A stretch of 64,000 bases of DNA from Tanypteryx hageni (taxonomy: Eukaryota; Arthropoda; Insecta; Odonata; Petaluridae): the NCBI GenBank assembly GCA_028673005.1, contig CM054112.1, positions 191,243,144 through 191,307,143 on the forward strand, given 5' to 3'. Position 1 is the first letter of the stretch, and every line of letters starts with the position of its first letter. Positions 1-12,565 of the stretch are shown here, piece by piece. A program made the position numbers and the translations under genes. The notes under the pieces are model-generated. The model had not been told where the DNA came from. It ran no database searches and worked only from the letters and a program-made list of their open reading frames with translations.

Positions 1-224
1 CGCAACGTTAAACCAAGTATTAGGCTGCCAATTACACCCGCCAGGGTGAGGGTCAGTAATAGATTCTTGCGCATCCATATCAGCACCTGAGGCGATTTTA
101 AAGTAAAATTAGAGCAGAGGTCCTCGCAATAACTTATTTAGTTTACTAGAGAATTATCGAACTCGTCTTATTCAAGAATAAGTAATTGAAAAAATAAGTA
201 CTCGTCTTGGGTATCCTCAATAGC

Positions 225-495
225 CAGTGGCGGATCCAAGGGAGGGGCGATGGGGGCGATCTCCCTCCCCTTAGAGGACCCCATTGCCCTCCACTAGGTG
301 CATTCGTAAATTCATTCTGCGCAACGTCCATTGTTTCTACACCAAAGATTAAGTCTGTATGACAAGGGAAAGAAAGATTCTGATGGGGGTAGGGATTTTT
401 AAAACGTATGGTTGTCGGCAGAGGAGGAATCAAGACGGGGGAGGGGTAATTGGGGCGATCGCCCCCTCCTTGGGAATGTTCTGGATCCGCCCCTG
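225..495. mobile_element. hAT-like MITE with perfect 8-bp target duplication
   Basis: A 271-bp element begins CAGTGGCGGATCCA and ends TGGATCCGCCCCTG, so its termini are imperfect inverted repeats starting CAG and ending CTG. It is flanked on both sides by the identical octamer TCAATAGC (217-224 and 496-503). An 8-bp duplication with CAG/CTG ends is the signature of hAT transposons. The interior is G-rich and has no transposase, so it is non-autonomous. Confidence 0.85.
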
Positions 496-503
496 TCAAT
501 AGC

Positions 504-2430
504 CATAAAATTGTTATGGCTATTGGAGATACCTAAGTTAAGTATTTATTTTTCAAGTGCTTAATTCTTGAACTAACTTACTTAATGTTAATTAGGCTTC
601 GTTGATGTGATGCGCAAAAATAGTGGAATAGTTTTTCCATCCCAATTCTCCTTCGTCAGTAAAATCGCGCCTAAAACATTTCATAACGTTGCTCGTGGTC
701 ATAAATCATAAAATTTGATTCCGAAGTCATGCAGGAGATATGAAGAAGAGAAATTATAATATTCAATATCTACGCATGCCCCCGATTGAAAACGCCTGAA
801 TTAGAGAAAGAGAGAGATTGGCTTATACCCCTTCAAATTATTTTCGTAGAAAGCTGTATAATATATATGACACACACACACACATATGATGTATATGATT
901 AATAACTAATAATAGCAATTGTAACTTGTTAATCGTAATATGTTTATTTTAGAAAACATTTCTTTCCAACAGCCATATGAAATATGAGGTCAGGTGTTCT
1001 GTTACAGCAGGCGAACAGCCACGCATTGGATTAAAAATCCAAAATGCTTGCTCATACAAAACCTGCATTTTCACGTTATTTTAACTTGGAAAATCTCTGG
1101 GTTTGCGAAGTTTTGAAAACCGAAACCGTTGCGTGAATTATTCATAAAAATAAGCAATATGATAAATTTTGTAAGTTTACACTTCCTCTTTCCACTCCAT
1201 AATTCGAAAAAAATCTTGCCTTATATTGAGGCAGTTATGGTAACTATTGAATGGAATTATTCGTTTTAAAACTGAAAAATTATATATATCGCATATTTTA
1301 AATACCCTATTCTGAATTAATATTAAAATGAACAAATAAATAGATTTTTACCAGCTTCGTTTTTGTTCTCAACGGAGCTTCGGTTATGTCAACCACGTGG
1401 CTGGATATCTTAGCTTCATCTCCTTCTATTCCTTCCCTGAAATATGAAACATGCAATAACTACTTTTAATATCACACATGAAAAGGAGATATCATATTTA
1501 CGATATTTTTCTGAGATTATAAATGTATTTTTAAATAGTTTGACAGTTTGATTCAGGTGCACAATTTAATTTAAAGGAAGAGGTAGAGATTATTTCTTGC
1601 AGTTGAAAAACACGTCTTATACAAATAACTATAAAAGAGCGACTTTTAACAATTTATTAAAATTAGATAGAAAATATATAACTCTAATCCGCAACAAGAA
1701 AATAAGCATGATCTGGGTATTAGGGTAACAGATCATAAGGGTATAAAATTAAAACAAAATTTTGTTGCTGAACGGCTCTTTAACTGTCTAATTCAATTAA
1801 CGGACATTACGCAAACCTTAAAATCTAAGCTTTAGATATTATTACATAGTCTGTCCGTTGCAGCGTTGCTTGCAAATTATATGTAACGGTGAACGTATAG
1901 GAAATGGACAAAAACATTAATTTTCAATGGTAATATTTATTTTTTAAGAAATAAAGTTAAAGGAACCTTATTGTACTTTTACATCAAAATAATCGAATCG
2001 TGTTACAAAACCAATAAAAATGGCTTTTTATCGTTTTTGTCATTTCATAATTTCACTGAATAAAATACGATTTTTTCATTTTCTCTTTCCCCCTCTCTCC
2101 CTCCCATTTCCAATTTAAATTAATTACAACAGTTAAAAGCATTGACTGGTTTCTATAGTATCAGAATTTCTCATTCCTAAAATCTTGAAAAATTCCTGTT
2201 TTTTTTGGCATCAAACGATTTTTAGGCGTTCTTTATCAGCAAAGTGTTAGTAGGACGTCTCGTCCGTATGTCGTAAATTTCATCTCCCAAACCGCTTGAC
2301 GGATTTTAATTTAATTAAGTAGGAGTGATTATTATTAAAATTTATCGCCAAATTGTCATTCTGAACTGCATCCGTTAATTAGAACTTTCACTTTACATAA
2401 ATATTTTAATAAATTTATACTCGCATCTGG
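504..2430. other. AT-rich stretch, no gene seen
   Basis: No coding region, RNA gene or clear transposon end was found. A short TA/CA dinucleotide run lies near 858-890. The GC content is low throughout and every open frame is short. Confidence 0.6.
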
Positions 2431-2439
2431 TTAAATGGC

Positions 2440-2780
2440 ATCCGTCAAGCAAAAATTAAGAACCTTAAATTTCTCTCCCTAGTTCTTATATGATCCGTAA
2501 GGTATAGATTAAAAATAATATTCTGATAGAGGACTTAATTTATCACAAAGAAGTCCGCGAGACCACATAATTACGAGTTATAGTTTTGGAGATCAAAATT
2601 CGAGAAAATCCCAAGCAAAATATCGCATATTTTGTTTGCATCGATCGCTAGACGGTTCTGTCAGCAACCAACCATTAAATACCATATTTTTCTCTTCCTA
2701 GCTATGATCTGTAAGTTATATATAAAAAAATCTGGTGTGGCCACCACATGACTTTCTCCATATCTGTAATATTTCTAAAA
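2440..2780 (+). repeat. Diverged fragments of the X/Y repeat families
   Basis: Two similar stretches follow each other. They have a shared core around TTTCTCTCCCTAG / TTTCTCTTCCTAG and then a TGATCYGTAAG motif, near 2471-2505 and 2690-2715. They are followed by CCACATGACTTTCTCCATAT near 2744-2763, which matches the left end of the Y repeat at 52692. They look like old, broken copies of the families described at 51872-53301. Confidence 0.45.
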
Positions 2781-2984
2781 ATTCCAAATAAGTTAAATGA
2801 TAATAAATGTTTTAAGGAACTGCGAGAAAAATTTAAAGACGACAAAGAACAGAAATAAACTCATACCGTAGCCTGCTGATATTGGGTATAGCCAGGAAGC
2901 TCCAACAATTAAATAAAAAAATGAGATGTATTCAGCATTCAGATTTTGGCTGATACCTTCAGGTTTCCACATACCTGCCAAATT

Positions 2985-3260
2985 TCAGATTCTCATCCAT
3001 GGCAACAATCCGATAAAATGCGATTTAAAACGCAAAACCGCTATTTTTTAATAGAAATTCAAGAAAATACGATCAATTATCAAAAGTCTGAGATAAGAAT
3101 TATAATTTACATTCTTTTCCCCTTAGAACAGTACAAACCTAGCTCCGATATCACAATTTAAAGATATTTTAATGTATTAAAGAAAACATTTCTGCGCGAT
3201 GGTTTTTTGACTTCCTATGTGGAACAAATAGGGAAAAAACATTCCTGGAATAGTAACCGG
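2985..3260 (+). repeat. X-family dispersed repeat
   Basis: The order of motifs (a CATRGCAACAA-like start, a TTCCCCTTAGAACARTACAA block, TCCGATATCA, then GATATTTTAA) recurs at 62440-62740. It is also found more loosely in the two direct copies at 51872-52666. No coding capacity was seen. As at 52.7 kb, the X block lies just upstream of Y sequence, so X and Y may be parts of one larger element. Confidence 0.55.
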
Positions 3261-3399
3261 GACTTCAATCTTCGCCAAATAATATATAGCACGGAGGTGG
3301 GCCCTGGCAGCACGGGCCTCATAACAAGTTTCATGAAAATCGGCCCATTGCAATGCAATTGCAATCAATGCATTGATGCAAAAGTTGTTAGTAGACAGG

Positions 3400-4545
3400 A
3401 GCATTTCATAAGGCTGTTTCCTTTGGAAAGGCATAACTAAACGTAAATAAAAGCGTTTACAAAAGACGCCTCTAAGTGGTGTGGTGGTGGTAGCTAAATA
3501 ATGTTCTTTTAAGTATCTCATAAACAATGCATTATATGGGAAAATGCTTGGAACAAACGTTGTAGACAATTTAATTTTGGCTAACAATAAGCTTGAGAAT
3601 TACCCAGCCAACTTCCCCGATGCGATTTCCGATCTTCTTTTTTTTGCTAATCTTCCCAATTACTCAGCCGACATCAGGGGAAAGTAGAATTGTCGTATGC
3701 GTCCACTGTTTCCTTTTTCGATATTTACCCATCCAATCACCGCCCACATGCTGAGGGTGAGAGTCATTTTCAAATGCTCAAGGCGCGTAAGCGCCCGGAG
3801 TGGTATACACCCTACATAGCAGGCACTAAAAACTAAAACCAAAGCGAGCCGAAGACTCGCCAAGAATTATCTGAGAAATAGACAAAAGGAAATCAACAAA
3901 TTGTTTTTTTTCTGAACTTGCGGATTCACCTAAACATTTTTCTCCGCCGATATCTGGTATATACATCATATTTTTCAATTTCTGCATATAGTCCGCCATT
4001 ACTTCTTCCATTCAGTAACGATTTGTTAAAATCTTTTTTCAATTTATTTGTTTTCAAACTATCCTATACAAATTGCGACAAGATAAACAATATGAAAAAA
4101 ACGTTCTCCCGAAATTCCTTTTCAAATCATAGCACTAAACAAACGAAGATCGGGGTGGCTGGGTAATTCTCAAGCTGTTCCTTAATTTTCTACAATCTCT
4201 GATAATCTTTTACATCAATCAAGTTTCAAAGCAAATATTTAAATAAAACGGTTAAGTAACAAGAGTAAACACCCACTTTTGTTTGACCGATTTTTACCAA
4301 AAACTAATTAGCACTTGTGCCTTTAATAAAAATGTCAAATATAAAATTTCACGTTGATCTGATTAATCTTTTTTGAGTTAGAGCGCCCACAACTATTAAA
4401 ACAGACAGACATGATCGAGAAAATGGTCAACACTTGTTCAGGGGACCTTAAACCGTGTATGTACGTTGAAACCTCGAAATCGATTTTTTCACGAAAACAA
4501 TAGGTAGTACCTACTCTCCCATACTACAATGGAGAAAATAAAACC
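3400..4545 (+). repeat. Y-family repeat, interrupted copy
   Basis: The left part (about 3400-3578) and right part (4182-4545) align in order with the intact Y copies at 4660-5295 and 52668-53301. Shared landmarks are the GTGGTGGTGGTAGCT block, AAGAGTAAACACCCAC, CGATTTTTACCAAAAACTAA and TTTGAGTTAGAGC. The copy is split by a separate inverted-repeat element at 3579-4181. It is the most diverged of the long Y copies. Confidence 0.7.
3579..4181. mobile_element. Nested MITE inserted in a Y repeat
   Basis: Both ends carry the same 20-bp inverted sequence AGCTTGAGAATTACCCAGCC (3590-3609 and complement at 4157-4176). The insertion splits a Y repeat whose two halves rejoin cleanly at TTAATTTT. That octamer is present on both sides (3571-3578 and 4182-4189) and is the probable target duplication. 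The 8-bp length suggests hAT, although the octamer is low in complexity. No transposase was seen. Confidence 0.7.
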
Positions 4546-4659
4546 CTGCAGAAAGTATCTGGAGATACTACATTGCATTAAACACAGCATTGAGAGCAGG
4601 AGGTTCGCGTCCCTTCAAGTCAAAACTGTTATTTTTATTTTTTAGCCTACTTTCCAAAT

Positions 4660-5295
4660 AAACTGATGTGGGCAACACATGACTTTCTCCATATTTATAT
4701 GACAAATTACATGTTGTTAGCTCGGGGATCGTTGTCCATATTTACTTCCGGTTGACAATTAAGAAAAGAAAAAGGAGCGTTACTAAATGTAAGACGTAAC
4801 TAAGCGTCAATTGTTAACAATAGTCTTCGGTAGGTGGCGTGGTGGTGGCAGCTAAAAATATAAGATATCTCTTAAGCAAAGCATTATATGGAAAAATGTA
4901 TCAATCAAAGGTTGTAGAAAATAAAATTTCCTACAACTTTTATTCCAGTACATTTTTACATTTATCAAATATTAAAGCAAATATTTCAAAATAACGGATA
5001 AGTGACAAGAGTAAACACCCACTTCCGGTCGACCGATTTTTACCAAAAACTAATCAGATCTTCTTATTTTTTATAAAAATGTTAAATATAAAATTTTGCG
5101 ATGACCTGATTAATAGTTTTTGAGTTAGAGCACCCACAAAAATCTACCACATACAGACCGACAGACAGACACACAGAAATCATCGCGAAACTAGTCAGAA
5201 TGTGTTCAGGGAACCTTAAAACATGTATTACCGTTGAAATCTCGAAGTCGATTTTTTTCATGAAAACAATACTTGCTCATACTACGTATATGGAG
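4660..5295 (+). repeat. Y-family repeat, nearly full copy
   Basis: The copy is nearly identical along its length to 52668-53301, from GTGGGCAACACATGACTTTC to the terminal ACGTATATGGAGAA. The right-hand terminal hairpin is damaged here and the final AGAAAGT is missing. No protein is encoded, so it is a non-autonomous dispersed element. Confidence 0.8.
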
Positions 5296-6140
5296 AACCG
5301 ATTTCAACAAAATTTAGTACATAGAATATCCACATAAATTAATGACCAAATTGACATATTTGGACCGAATCGACAACGCAGGAGTGCCATTATTGCAAAG
5401 TTAAACTTTTCGGTAATTATGAATTTGGAAGGAATTGGCACGACCGATTTCAACGAAATTTTGTATAATGTAAGCATGCAACATAAAATAACAAAATCAG
5501 AGTGTTTAATATAGATATAGAAAGCAGGTCTGCCACAATACAAGGAATACAAAAATTATTTTTACACGTATTTGTGTTGAACTGTCTAAATTAATTTTAA
5601 CCCAATTTAATTCTTATAATATAAACTCTTATACAAAACCATATTAGCATATTTAAACCGAATCAGCCAAACAGGGGGCCATAATTACAAATTAAACTCT
5701 TTCAGTATTTAAGGATTTGGGACGATTTGGCTGAACGGATTTCGATTAAATTGTGTATATAAGATTTGTACAACATATCATAATGAAATCAAGATGTTTA
5801 AAGCAGAGCTTAGGAGCAAGGCTACCATAACAAAAAGTTAAATAATATTTATTTTACACGCAGAGAAGTGAACTAATGGATTTTAACCAAATATAATATA
5901 TTTAATCTTCATATAAATAAATAACCAATATATTATATATCAACCGGGTCGACTAAACAGGGCTACCACAATATCAAGGTTAGAATTTTTCTGTAACTAT
6001 GAATTTCGAAGGTATTGACTGAACAGATTTAAAAGAAATTCCGTTTATAGGGCGGGTATAGAATGGGAAAACGAGATGAATATGTTCAGAACGGATAAAA
6101 AAGCAGGGCTACCACAATATAAGGAAAAATAATTTTCTGA
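5296..6140. repeat. Degenerate tandem array, about 294-bp period
   Basis: Homologous blocks recur at 5342 (TTTGGACCGAATCGAC), 5636 (TTTAAACCGAATCAGCC) and 5930 (ATCAACCGGGTCGAC), so the spacing is 294 bp twice. The units also share a CAGGNNTGCCAYAAT-type block and a GAATTTSGAAGG block. About 2.8 units are present and they have diverged considerably. No function is visible. Confidence 0.65.
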
Positions 6141-7009
6141 TTTCAAAGCTGATGCATTAGTATACGATTATACTGCGACGAATTTGATGAAAAGCACTTC
6201 TGTATCAAGGTAAACCTGTGTAACTTGTTATATATTAAAATTGCATTGAAAGGAAAGAAGGCAGATTAGTTCATCCCAGAACTATTTGTTAATTTTCATA
6301 CCACAATCATATAACGTGCAAGAAAAATTATTATCATGAACCTCAGCTTGCATCGATTTATAGAAAGATAATTTCGAAATTATGCATGAGTGGCGTGCCT
6401 CGCTAGTGTTACCTACTTTTCTTGACTCCGCCGTTGTTGGTTGCGTTCTCTTCTCTTGGGCACTCTTCTAAGGGAGCTTATGGTCCGCCCAACTCTTTGA
6501 GACACCGTCAGCAAGTACCCGCTCACGGAGGACACTGCCGCCGCCATTTCCGCTGATCAACTAGTCCAGGATGACTCCCCTATTGTAATACCTATTGGCG
6601 AGGGGTGACAGGTAGTTTTAATTTTTAAAAAGAATTGTTTAATCAGTCTTAAATGAAGCTTATTCGACATTTTGCATGAGATGTACAGAAAATATAATCA
6701 ATCTCAGCGACACTTTTTGATTTTTTAAGCTCCTAAAAGTTGAAATGAATTTGATTCCAATAGAATGTTACAACGAAGAAAATTTCATAAATCTCAATAA
6801 TTTACGGAACAGCCCAATCTCAACGTTTAAACAAATCCTTAGTCTAAAATATTATTCCGTGAGTATGCCTAATATCACTTTGTCCGTTTCTGCACTAGCC
6901 ATTCGGGATCGTGCATTTATTTGGATGAAAAATTAAGTTATTTTCCTGCATACGAATCGTAAAATCGTTTGAAAACGAAAAATTATAAAAGCATTTAAAA
7001 TAGTGCTTT
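6141..7009. other. No gene seen; short GC-richer patch
   Basis: The stretch is mostly AT-rich. Positions 6395-6600 are distinctly richer in GC, but there is no long open frame, splice pattern or known RNA. Confidence 0.5.
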
Positions 7010-7085
7010 ATTTGATTCTCTCATGCGAAATAGATAGGGAAAGTATTGTGGTCGTGAAAAAATTCGACTTCGAGATTTTGATAAA
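7010..7085 (-). repeat. Y-repeat right-end fragment
   Basis: Read on the minus strand, this matches the last part of the Y repeat: ATCTCGAAGTCGA, then TTTTTTCACGA, then AATACTTTC. It is a fragment ending next to the small inverted-repeat element at 7090. Confidence 0.55.
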
Positions 7086-7089
7086 TTTA

Positions 7090-7260
7090 GTCAGATCCCC
7101 TATATAGTGCCACCCCCGCATACCGCCCATGAATCGTTGTGAACAGAACTTCCATCTTATGATTACATACAGTAAGCATGCACCTCGATTTATCGCCATC
7201 CCAGATTAAGCACCAATGTCAGTGTTGGATAAACGGTGGCGCTATATCGGGGTTTGACTG
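7090..7260. mobile_element. Short pogo/Tigger-like MITE
   Basis: The left end GTCAGATCCCCTATATAG, with the following GCCACC, is the inverted counterpart of the right end, whose complement reads CAGTCAAACCCCGATATAG. A TA dinucleotide flanks each side (7088-7089 and 7261-7262). TA target sites with CAGT-type ends fit the Tc1/mariner-pogo group. At 171 bp it has no coding capacity. Confidence 0.6.
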
Positions 7261-7262
7261 TA

Positions 7263-8950
7263 TTCGCAATTTAAGTACCCATGAGTTCTAAAAAGCGTTT
7301 TTTTGCGATTCAGTTTGTCATATGTATTCTTTGTCGCAAGCAACTTCACATAGGTCACCTAGCGTTTTTTGGGAAAAAATTAATTCATCAATACAAATTG
7401 GAATAAAATCGACTAGACCATTTTTTTCAGAAACTATTTTGCTTTAATGAGTTTATTATGTGTTAAAAATAACGGCAACAATTTCGAGTTTTACGCTCAG
7501 TTCAATTCATTCTATAATGTAATTAGCTGCGTTATTATCCGGATTAGGAGCGTATGGATAAGACAGTTTCTGCAATATATATCGCACCGATTCTTTTCTA
7601 AGCGAACAGAAATCGCTCTACATATTGCTTTAAAGTTTAATTTGAATAGCGGGCAAAAACAAATTTCCCCAAGGTGTCGCGAAATTAACTTTTTTCTATG
7701 GCCCCTGAACTTAGGAGTTGCGATCGATTCTTCAGATGGGCAGGATCTTTTCCACCTCTAAACAAATACTGATATAAGATATCGCGATCGTAGGCTTGAT
7801 CACCCAACGAGCAATTAAAACAGCTATTGAAATTCCCGCCGAGAATTTCGAGGCGTAATTAATGGGGACGCGTTAACATTCAGGGAGCACGCGCTGAGAA
7901 AACATCGGTACCACAGTCTTCAATTTTCTTTTCCATAAATTACTTTAAGGCGGGATGAGTTATGACGCCGTCGGAACGCCGGAGAGGGAGGGAGAGGGAA
8001 GTAAAATGGCAAGAGGAGGAGCGGGAGGGAGGACAGAGTGAGAGTCAAGGAGACAGATTTCATGGAGGGTCGCGAGGACGGAGAGAGGACACTCGCAGCG
8101 ACGCACTAGCACGGCATTGGTGTTAACGAACGGCTTGGTTGGGAGGAGGAGGGATTCGTGGAGGGATCAGCTCTTCGTCTCGAAGTCTCGATACTTACAA
8201 CGAACGTTCTTTGGGCGCTCTCTCGATTGATCTCTCTCTCTCTCTACATACACACATTTACATACATACATTTGAATACGCATACATTCGTACGCGGGTA
8301 CTAGGTTGACCTAGTAAAAACTAAATAACCATTATTTTATCACGGTAAAAGGAAAGAGTAAGTCAACATAACTATTCAGACAACATAAAATTTAAGTTCG
8401 TTTCTCCGGAGTGCTTTTCATGTAATACGTCAACCTCCCGAAAGATAAGTTTAAGGAAAAATAGCCAAATGTTTCAGAGAACGCAATTAAAATAAATTTT
8501 GCTATTTGTTTCTTTTTGGCTCATTCTCTTCGCGCGTTAATTGACGACTTAGGTTTCTGCTATTTCTAAAATGTCGAGCAGAAAATTCACGAATAACCTA
8601 TATCGTTTATTTCGGAATATTAAGTCGCCAGTGGTATTTATAAATTGTAAACAATCCTTTTTATTGAACGATGAATCCAAAAATCAGAGCTTGAAATTTT
8701 GAAAACTTGTTCTGAGAAGAAAATAGACGCATTTCTCTAGTAGAAAAGCGAGTTTTCGTGGATTAGGACTGAAAAATGCCAAAAAATATATTACATCGAA
8801 AATAATTGGCATTTTTCTAGTCTAAACATATCCGCGCAGAATTCTGTAATTGCATATTGAAGCGAAACGACGACATAATGCAATAAATCGGTTTCATCGG
8901 GATCGAATACACATTTGTAATAAAAAGGAAAATGTTGTCTCGCCGTTTAA
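7263..8950. other. No gene seen; purine-rich and microsatellite patches
   Basis: The minus- and plus-strand frames here are short and resemble no family. Positions 7975-8070 are G/A-rich. Positions 8220-8275 hold a CT run followed by CATA-type repeats. The CpG-containing sequence at 7960-8210 could belong to a promoter or an untranslated exon, but nothing confirms this. Confidence 0.45.
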
Positions 8951-9470
8951 TATTAATGATTATGCATGACAAAGAAGCACGGGGCCCATAAGTACCACAT
9001 TAGGAGACGAGCAGTGCGGGATTCGCGTGTCGCCCTATTTTTTCCGCAGTGCACGCTGCGTGCGCGACGTCTAGCCGATGACGAACGACGTCGCCGCGTC
9101 TTCGAAGTTAAAGTCGCCTTTTTGGCTTCGTTACGGAAGAAACGTAACACCGCGGCGCACCCTTGGATACTTTTTTTAAATTTAAAGACGAAACTCTCAC
9201 GGTGCCCGTTTCAACAAACTAACTACCCTCCCATCTCCGACAACGCCTCCCTTCACCGACTTGTTGAAATAGCCGGTGCAATAACGCATTGGGTTAGGAG
9301 CACAAGGTGAGCTTAATCTGCGTGCGCCTCGGTGCCATTCATCACCCGGTGATGAAGCGGATATATTTTTTCTTTTCGAGTTAAAAAGAAAATACGACGA
9401 AGTCCCCGTAATTAGCGGAATGATATTGGATAGACGGTCGCTTCGCACTCCAATGATTTAAAAAAGAAAA
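8951..9470. other. CpG-rich patch, no gene identified
   Basis: Base composition changes sharply to many CpG dinucleotides (9000-9330) within AT-rich surroundings. Overlapping open frames exist on both strands, as expected for GC-rich DNA. Their translations are Arg/Ala-rich and resemble no protein. It could be a regulatory CpG cluster or an untranslated exon. Confidence 0.35.
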
Positions 9471-11090
9471 TCTTTCGGAGGTGGTTCTGCGAATATTCAG
9501 CAGTCTTCTGGGAAACGATCTATCACTCGTGAATGTGTGATAGTATTTCAAAAAGTTAAATTAAACGATGTTTCATGCATATTAAGATCGAAGAAGGGTA
9601 TAAAGCCAAAACCTTTAACCTATCACCATTAACGTGAAATAATGGTTTAAATCTCTCAGATCATATATTTTTAGTTTGCATCATAAGCTTTACGCGCGGT
9701 CGACGATCTCAATGTCTACTCAAAAGCATGATCAATGGAATGCGCAGCAAAAGTCACTTTTTTTACTCATGACGAATGTAGTACATGCGTGTAATAATGA
9801 ATTTTAGTTTCTGCTGTCGGTCATTACTGATTTCCTTGTGCAGACTTTCTCCAGGTCGCCATAGATTTTTTTGGCTTTCTCCGTTTCTCATTTCAACCGT
9901 AAAACTTTATCGGTGTAAGTGAAAACTCTGAGACGCTTTGACATTCAATTGAGGTACCATTCACAAAGAATCCGTATGGCCTTCCCTCAATATTTCATGT
10001 TAGTTCATAAACTAATTGAATAACGGTGCGTGCGTCTTTTTTTGGACAACACAAGAAAGAAATTTGGACATTGCCAGAAAAGAGTGACGTTGCATAATTG
10101 GAATTTGTACAGCAAGTATTTCTGAATAATAGAAATAGGCTAAATGGTATAAATCTTTTCAATTATATATATCGAAAAAAGAGCTAACAACTTATACAAC
10201 CAAGGATCCAGCACAGTTGAACAACGTAAGTGCCATGAAGGTAGCTTATACACTACAAATAGTTGATTAAGTAAGCACGAAAATCACATGTGGAAAACGA
10301 GAATTTGGCGTTTATCGTTTAGTTTTGAGCGAATTTGCAATTGATTCAAGTTTTACTTTGAATAAGAGGAATCGTTGTCAGACTACACATTCGTTTATGG
10401 GCGGTATTCGCCTTTTTCATATATAATTTAATATATGTTAGATCTCATGTAGTTGGCGGTACCCCAAAATACCGTGAACAAATGTTTAGAAATTCATTGA
10501 GAAATTGATTATTTTTTCTATAAACCTTGGAGAAACGTTCTGAGAGATTCAGAAATTATTATTACAATATCAATTATATTTCAGCCCGATTAGAAATTAG
10601 GATAATTCCCCAATTGTATGATTAAAGGATATACATATGATTATCAAGGTTCTACGTACCGTCTTTGTATGTACTTTGAACGTCGCTAGGACGCCATATC
10701 AATCCAGAAGTGTTCCTCTCCTTCCAATCCTTCTCCAGAGCCGCAAAGGGTACCCCAATCTATTTTTATGAACTCGAAACTTTTTCCAAAGATGATTCAC
10801 GGACGGACTCCTGGTTCCGCCGTAAACCTTAGTCCACAAACAAATCCGGACTCGATAATGCACTTTCACAGACTGTGGTTATTTTTTTATATTAATATTT
10901 AGAAGAAACTTGTAAAGAAGCTGGTGAATGAAAATCATACGGCTAAAGACAGCAACCAATGTAACAGTCGAATGCGTTACAATGGGAAGTAAAGTTTTGA
11001 TAATTTTTTAAGACCGAAGGAGATGACTTTTAAAAATCCTGCAGAATTACCAGCGTTAAAAGCACTCCTTTTCTTTTACGGAGACGTGAT
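9471..11090. other. AT-rich stretch, no gene seen
   Basis: No coding potential, RNA structure or transposon termini were recognised. Confidence 0.5.
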
Positions 11091-11810
11091 GAAAACTAAG
11101 CAAATGAACAACTGCTCGGCCGTTGAAGGGGGCGAGTCGGGTTCCTTCTGACGCGACAAACGCTTCCTAAGCGCATTTCCCAGGAGGCGGAAGGGACGGC
11201 AGAAATCACCTTTCTTGGGCATCTAAGAGCTTCTTAATGCCGACGATGAGGCGGACCAGATATCAGGGAAACTACTCTTCCTTTAAAAAAAATTACCAGG
11301 CAAAGGCTTCGGACGCCTCGAACCCACTTCCCTCTCTTCCTCTTTCCTTTTCGATGGCTGAGGAGTGCGGGAGAGCGGAGGTGCTCCCCACGAACCCTCT
11401 CGATAGCCGACTATCAGCAGATAGTCGTTGCCCCGAAGCCCGAGGGCATTCGCGGTTTAGTGGGGCGAGGATGACCCTCTTTCTCTTCGTCACAGTTCGC
11501 GGTGGAAGGGTTTTTTTCTCCTCCCTACCCCTTCCCCCGCCTCTCTCACCTCATTGCTCCCAACTACGAAGTCCAGACCGTTTTTCGACGGAGGGATAGC
11601 GAGAGATCCCATTAATACGATGGAGGTTAATGCGGCATCCCGCGTAGACGAGCCGCTGGCTATTCCCCTCTATTCTCTTCTCCAACCTCCCCTTGTATAC
11701 ATTATAGCCACCATGTCGCGTTCTCGTCTAAATTCTCCCCTCTTACGCACACCAATTTCGCAAAACTGCACTCCTTCGAAACAAGCAAATAGCGAGGCCA
11801 GTTAGCGTTT
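11091..11810. other. GC-rich patch containing a perfect short hairpin
   Basis: CpG-containing and pyrimidine-rich sequence (11100-11720) breaks the AT-rich background. Positions 11408-11427 form a perfect hairpin, CGACTATC - AGCA - GATAGTCG. Plus- and minus-strand frames overlap here but resemble no protein. It may be a cis-regulatory block. Confidence 0.35.
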
Positions 11811-12565
11811 TTGTTTGCCGTATTTATCCGCGAACAATGGTCTGGAAACGTTAATCGTTTCTGTCTTAATTTGGCAAGTAAGTATAGTCGAATGGTGCTT
11901 ACGTTAAGTTTTCTTTTTGGCGTTGAAGATTGTTAAGTGCTGTTGAACCTTCGTACCACGAGGCTTAGGAGGAGAACATTAATGTAACACGACGTCAGTT
12001 TATAGTAAAGAAAACGTGAAGAAAATTTCTTCTAATTATCGAAAATTCGATTATGGACGATCAACGGGCGCACGAATGATAGATCATCGAGTTTTCAGGT
12101 TATAGAACTTTGGATATATTTAACACAATATGACGTGTTATTATATTAATCTCTACTTAACGCCTTTTGTATGTAAATACGTCTACAATCAAATTTTCCA
12201 TTATTAAGTTAATTAGCATCCATTGACTTAGATGGTCAAATCAATATTGTCCAATGATTCGAGCGATACGCATGGGTAAAATATGTTATCTTTGTTTTCT
12301 TTATTGGCGTTAATTATTCTAACATATCCTCCATAAAAATACGCTATTTTTTACTATCAAATCGAATTTTCTTTGTCCATTTGTAAGAATTTTTGCAATA
12401 TACGCATAGCATAAAAATCAGTTTCTTTGAAACGTTAGAAAATCGTTCCAATCTACGAACATCATGTTAGGGTACTAATATTTGAAGGAAATATTAAACA
12501 TTTGTAAGGTTTGTGATAGATTTTCTGAAAAATTTTCTACATCTCGCTGTTTAAATTATGCAATT
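11811..12565. other. AT-rich stretch, no gene seen
   Basis: No coding sequence, RNA gene or repeat boundary was found. Confidence 0.5.

Noticed and set aside
8953..9448. Arg/Ala-rich frames on both strands
   Set aside because: They are overlapping frames in a CpG-rich patch with no family resemblance or splice context.
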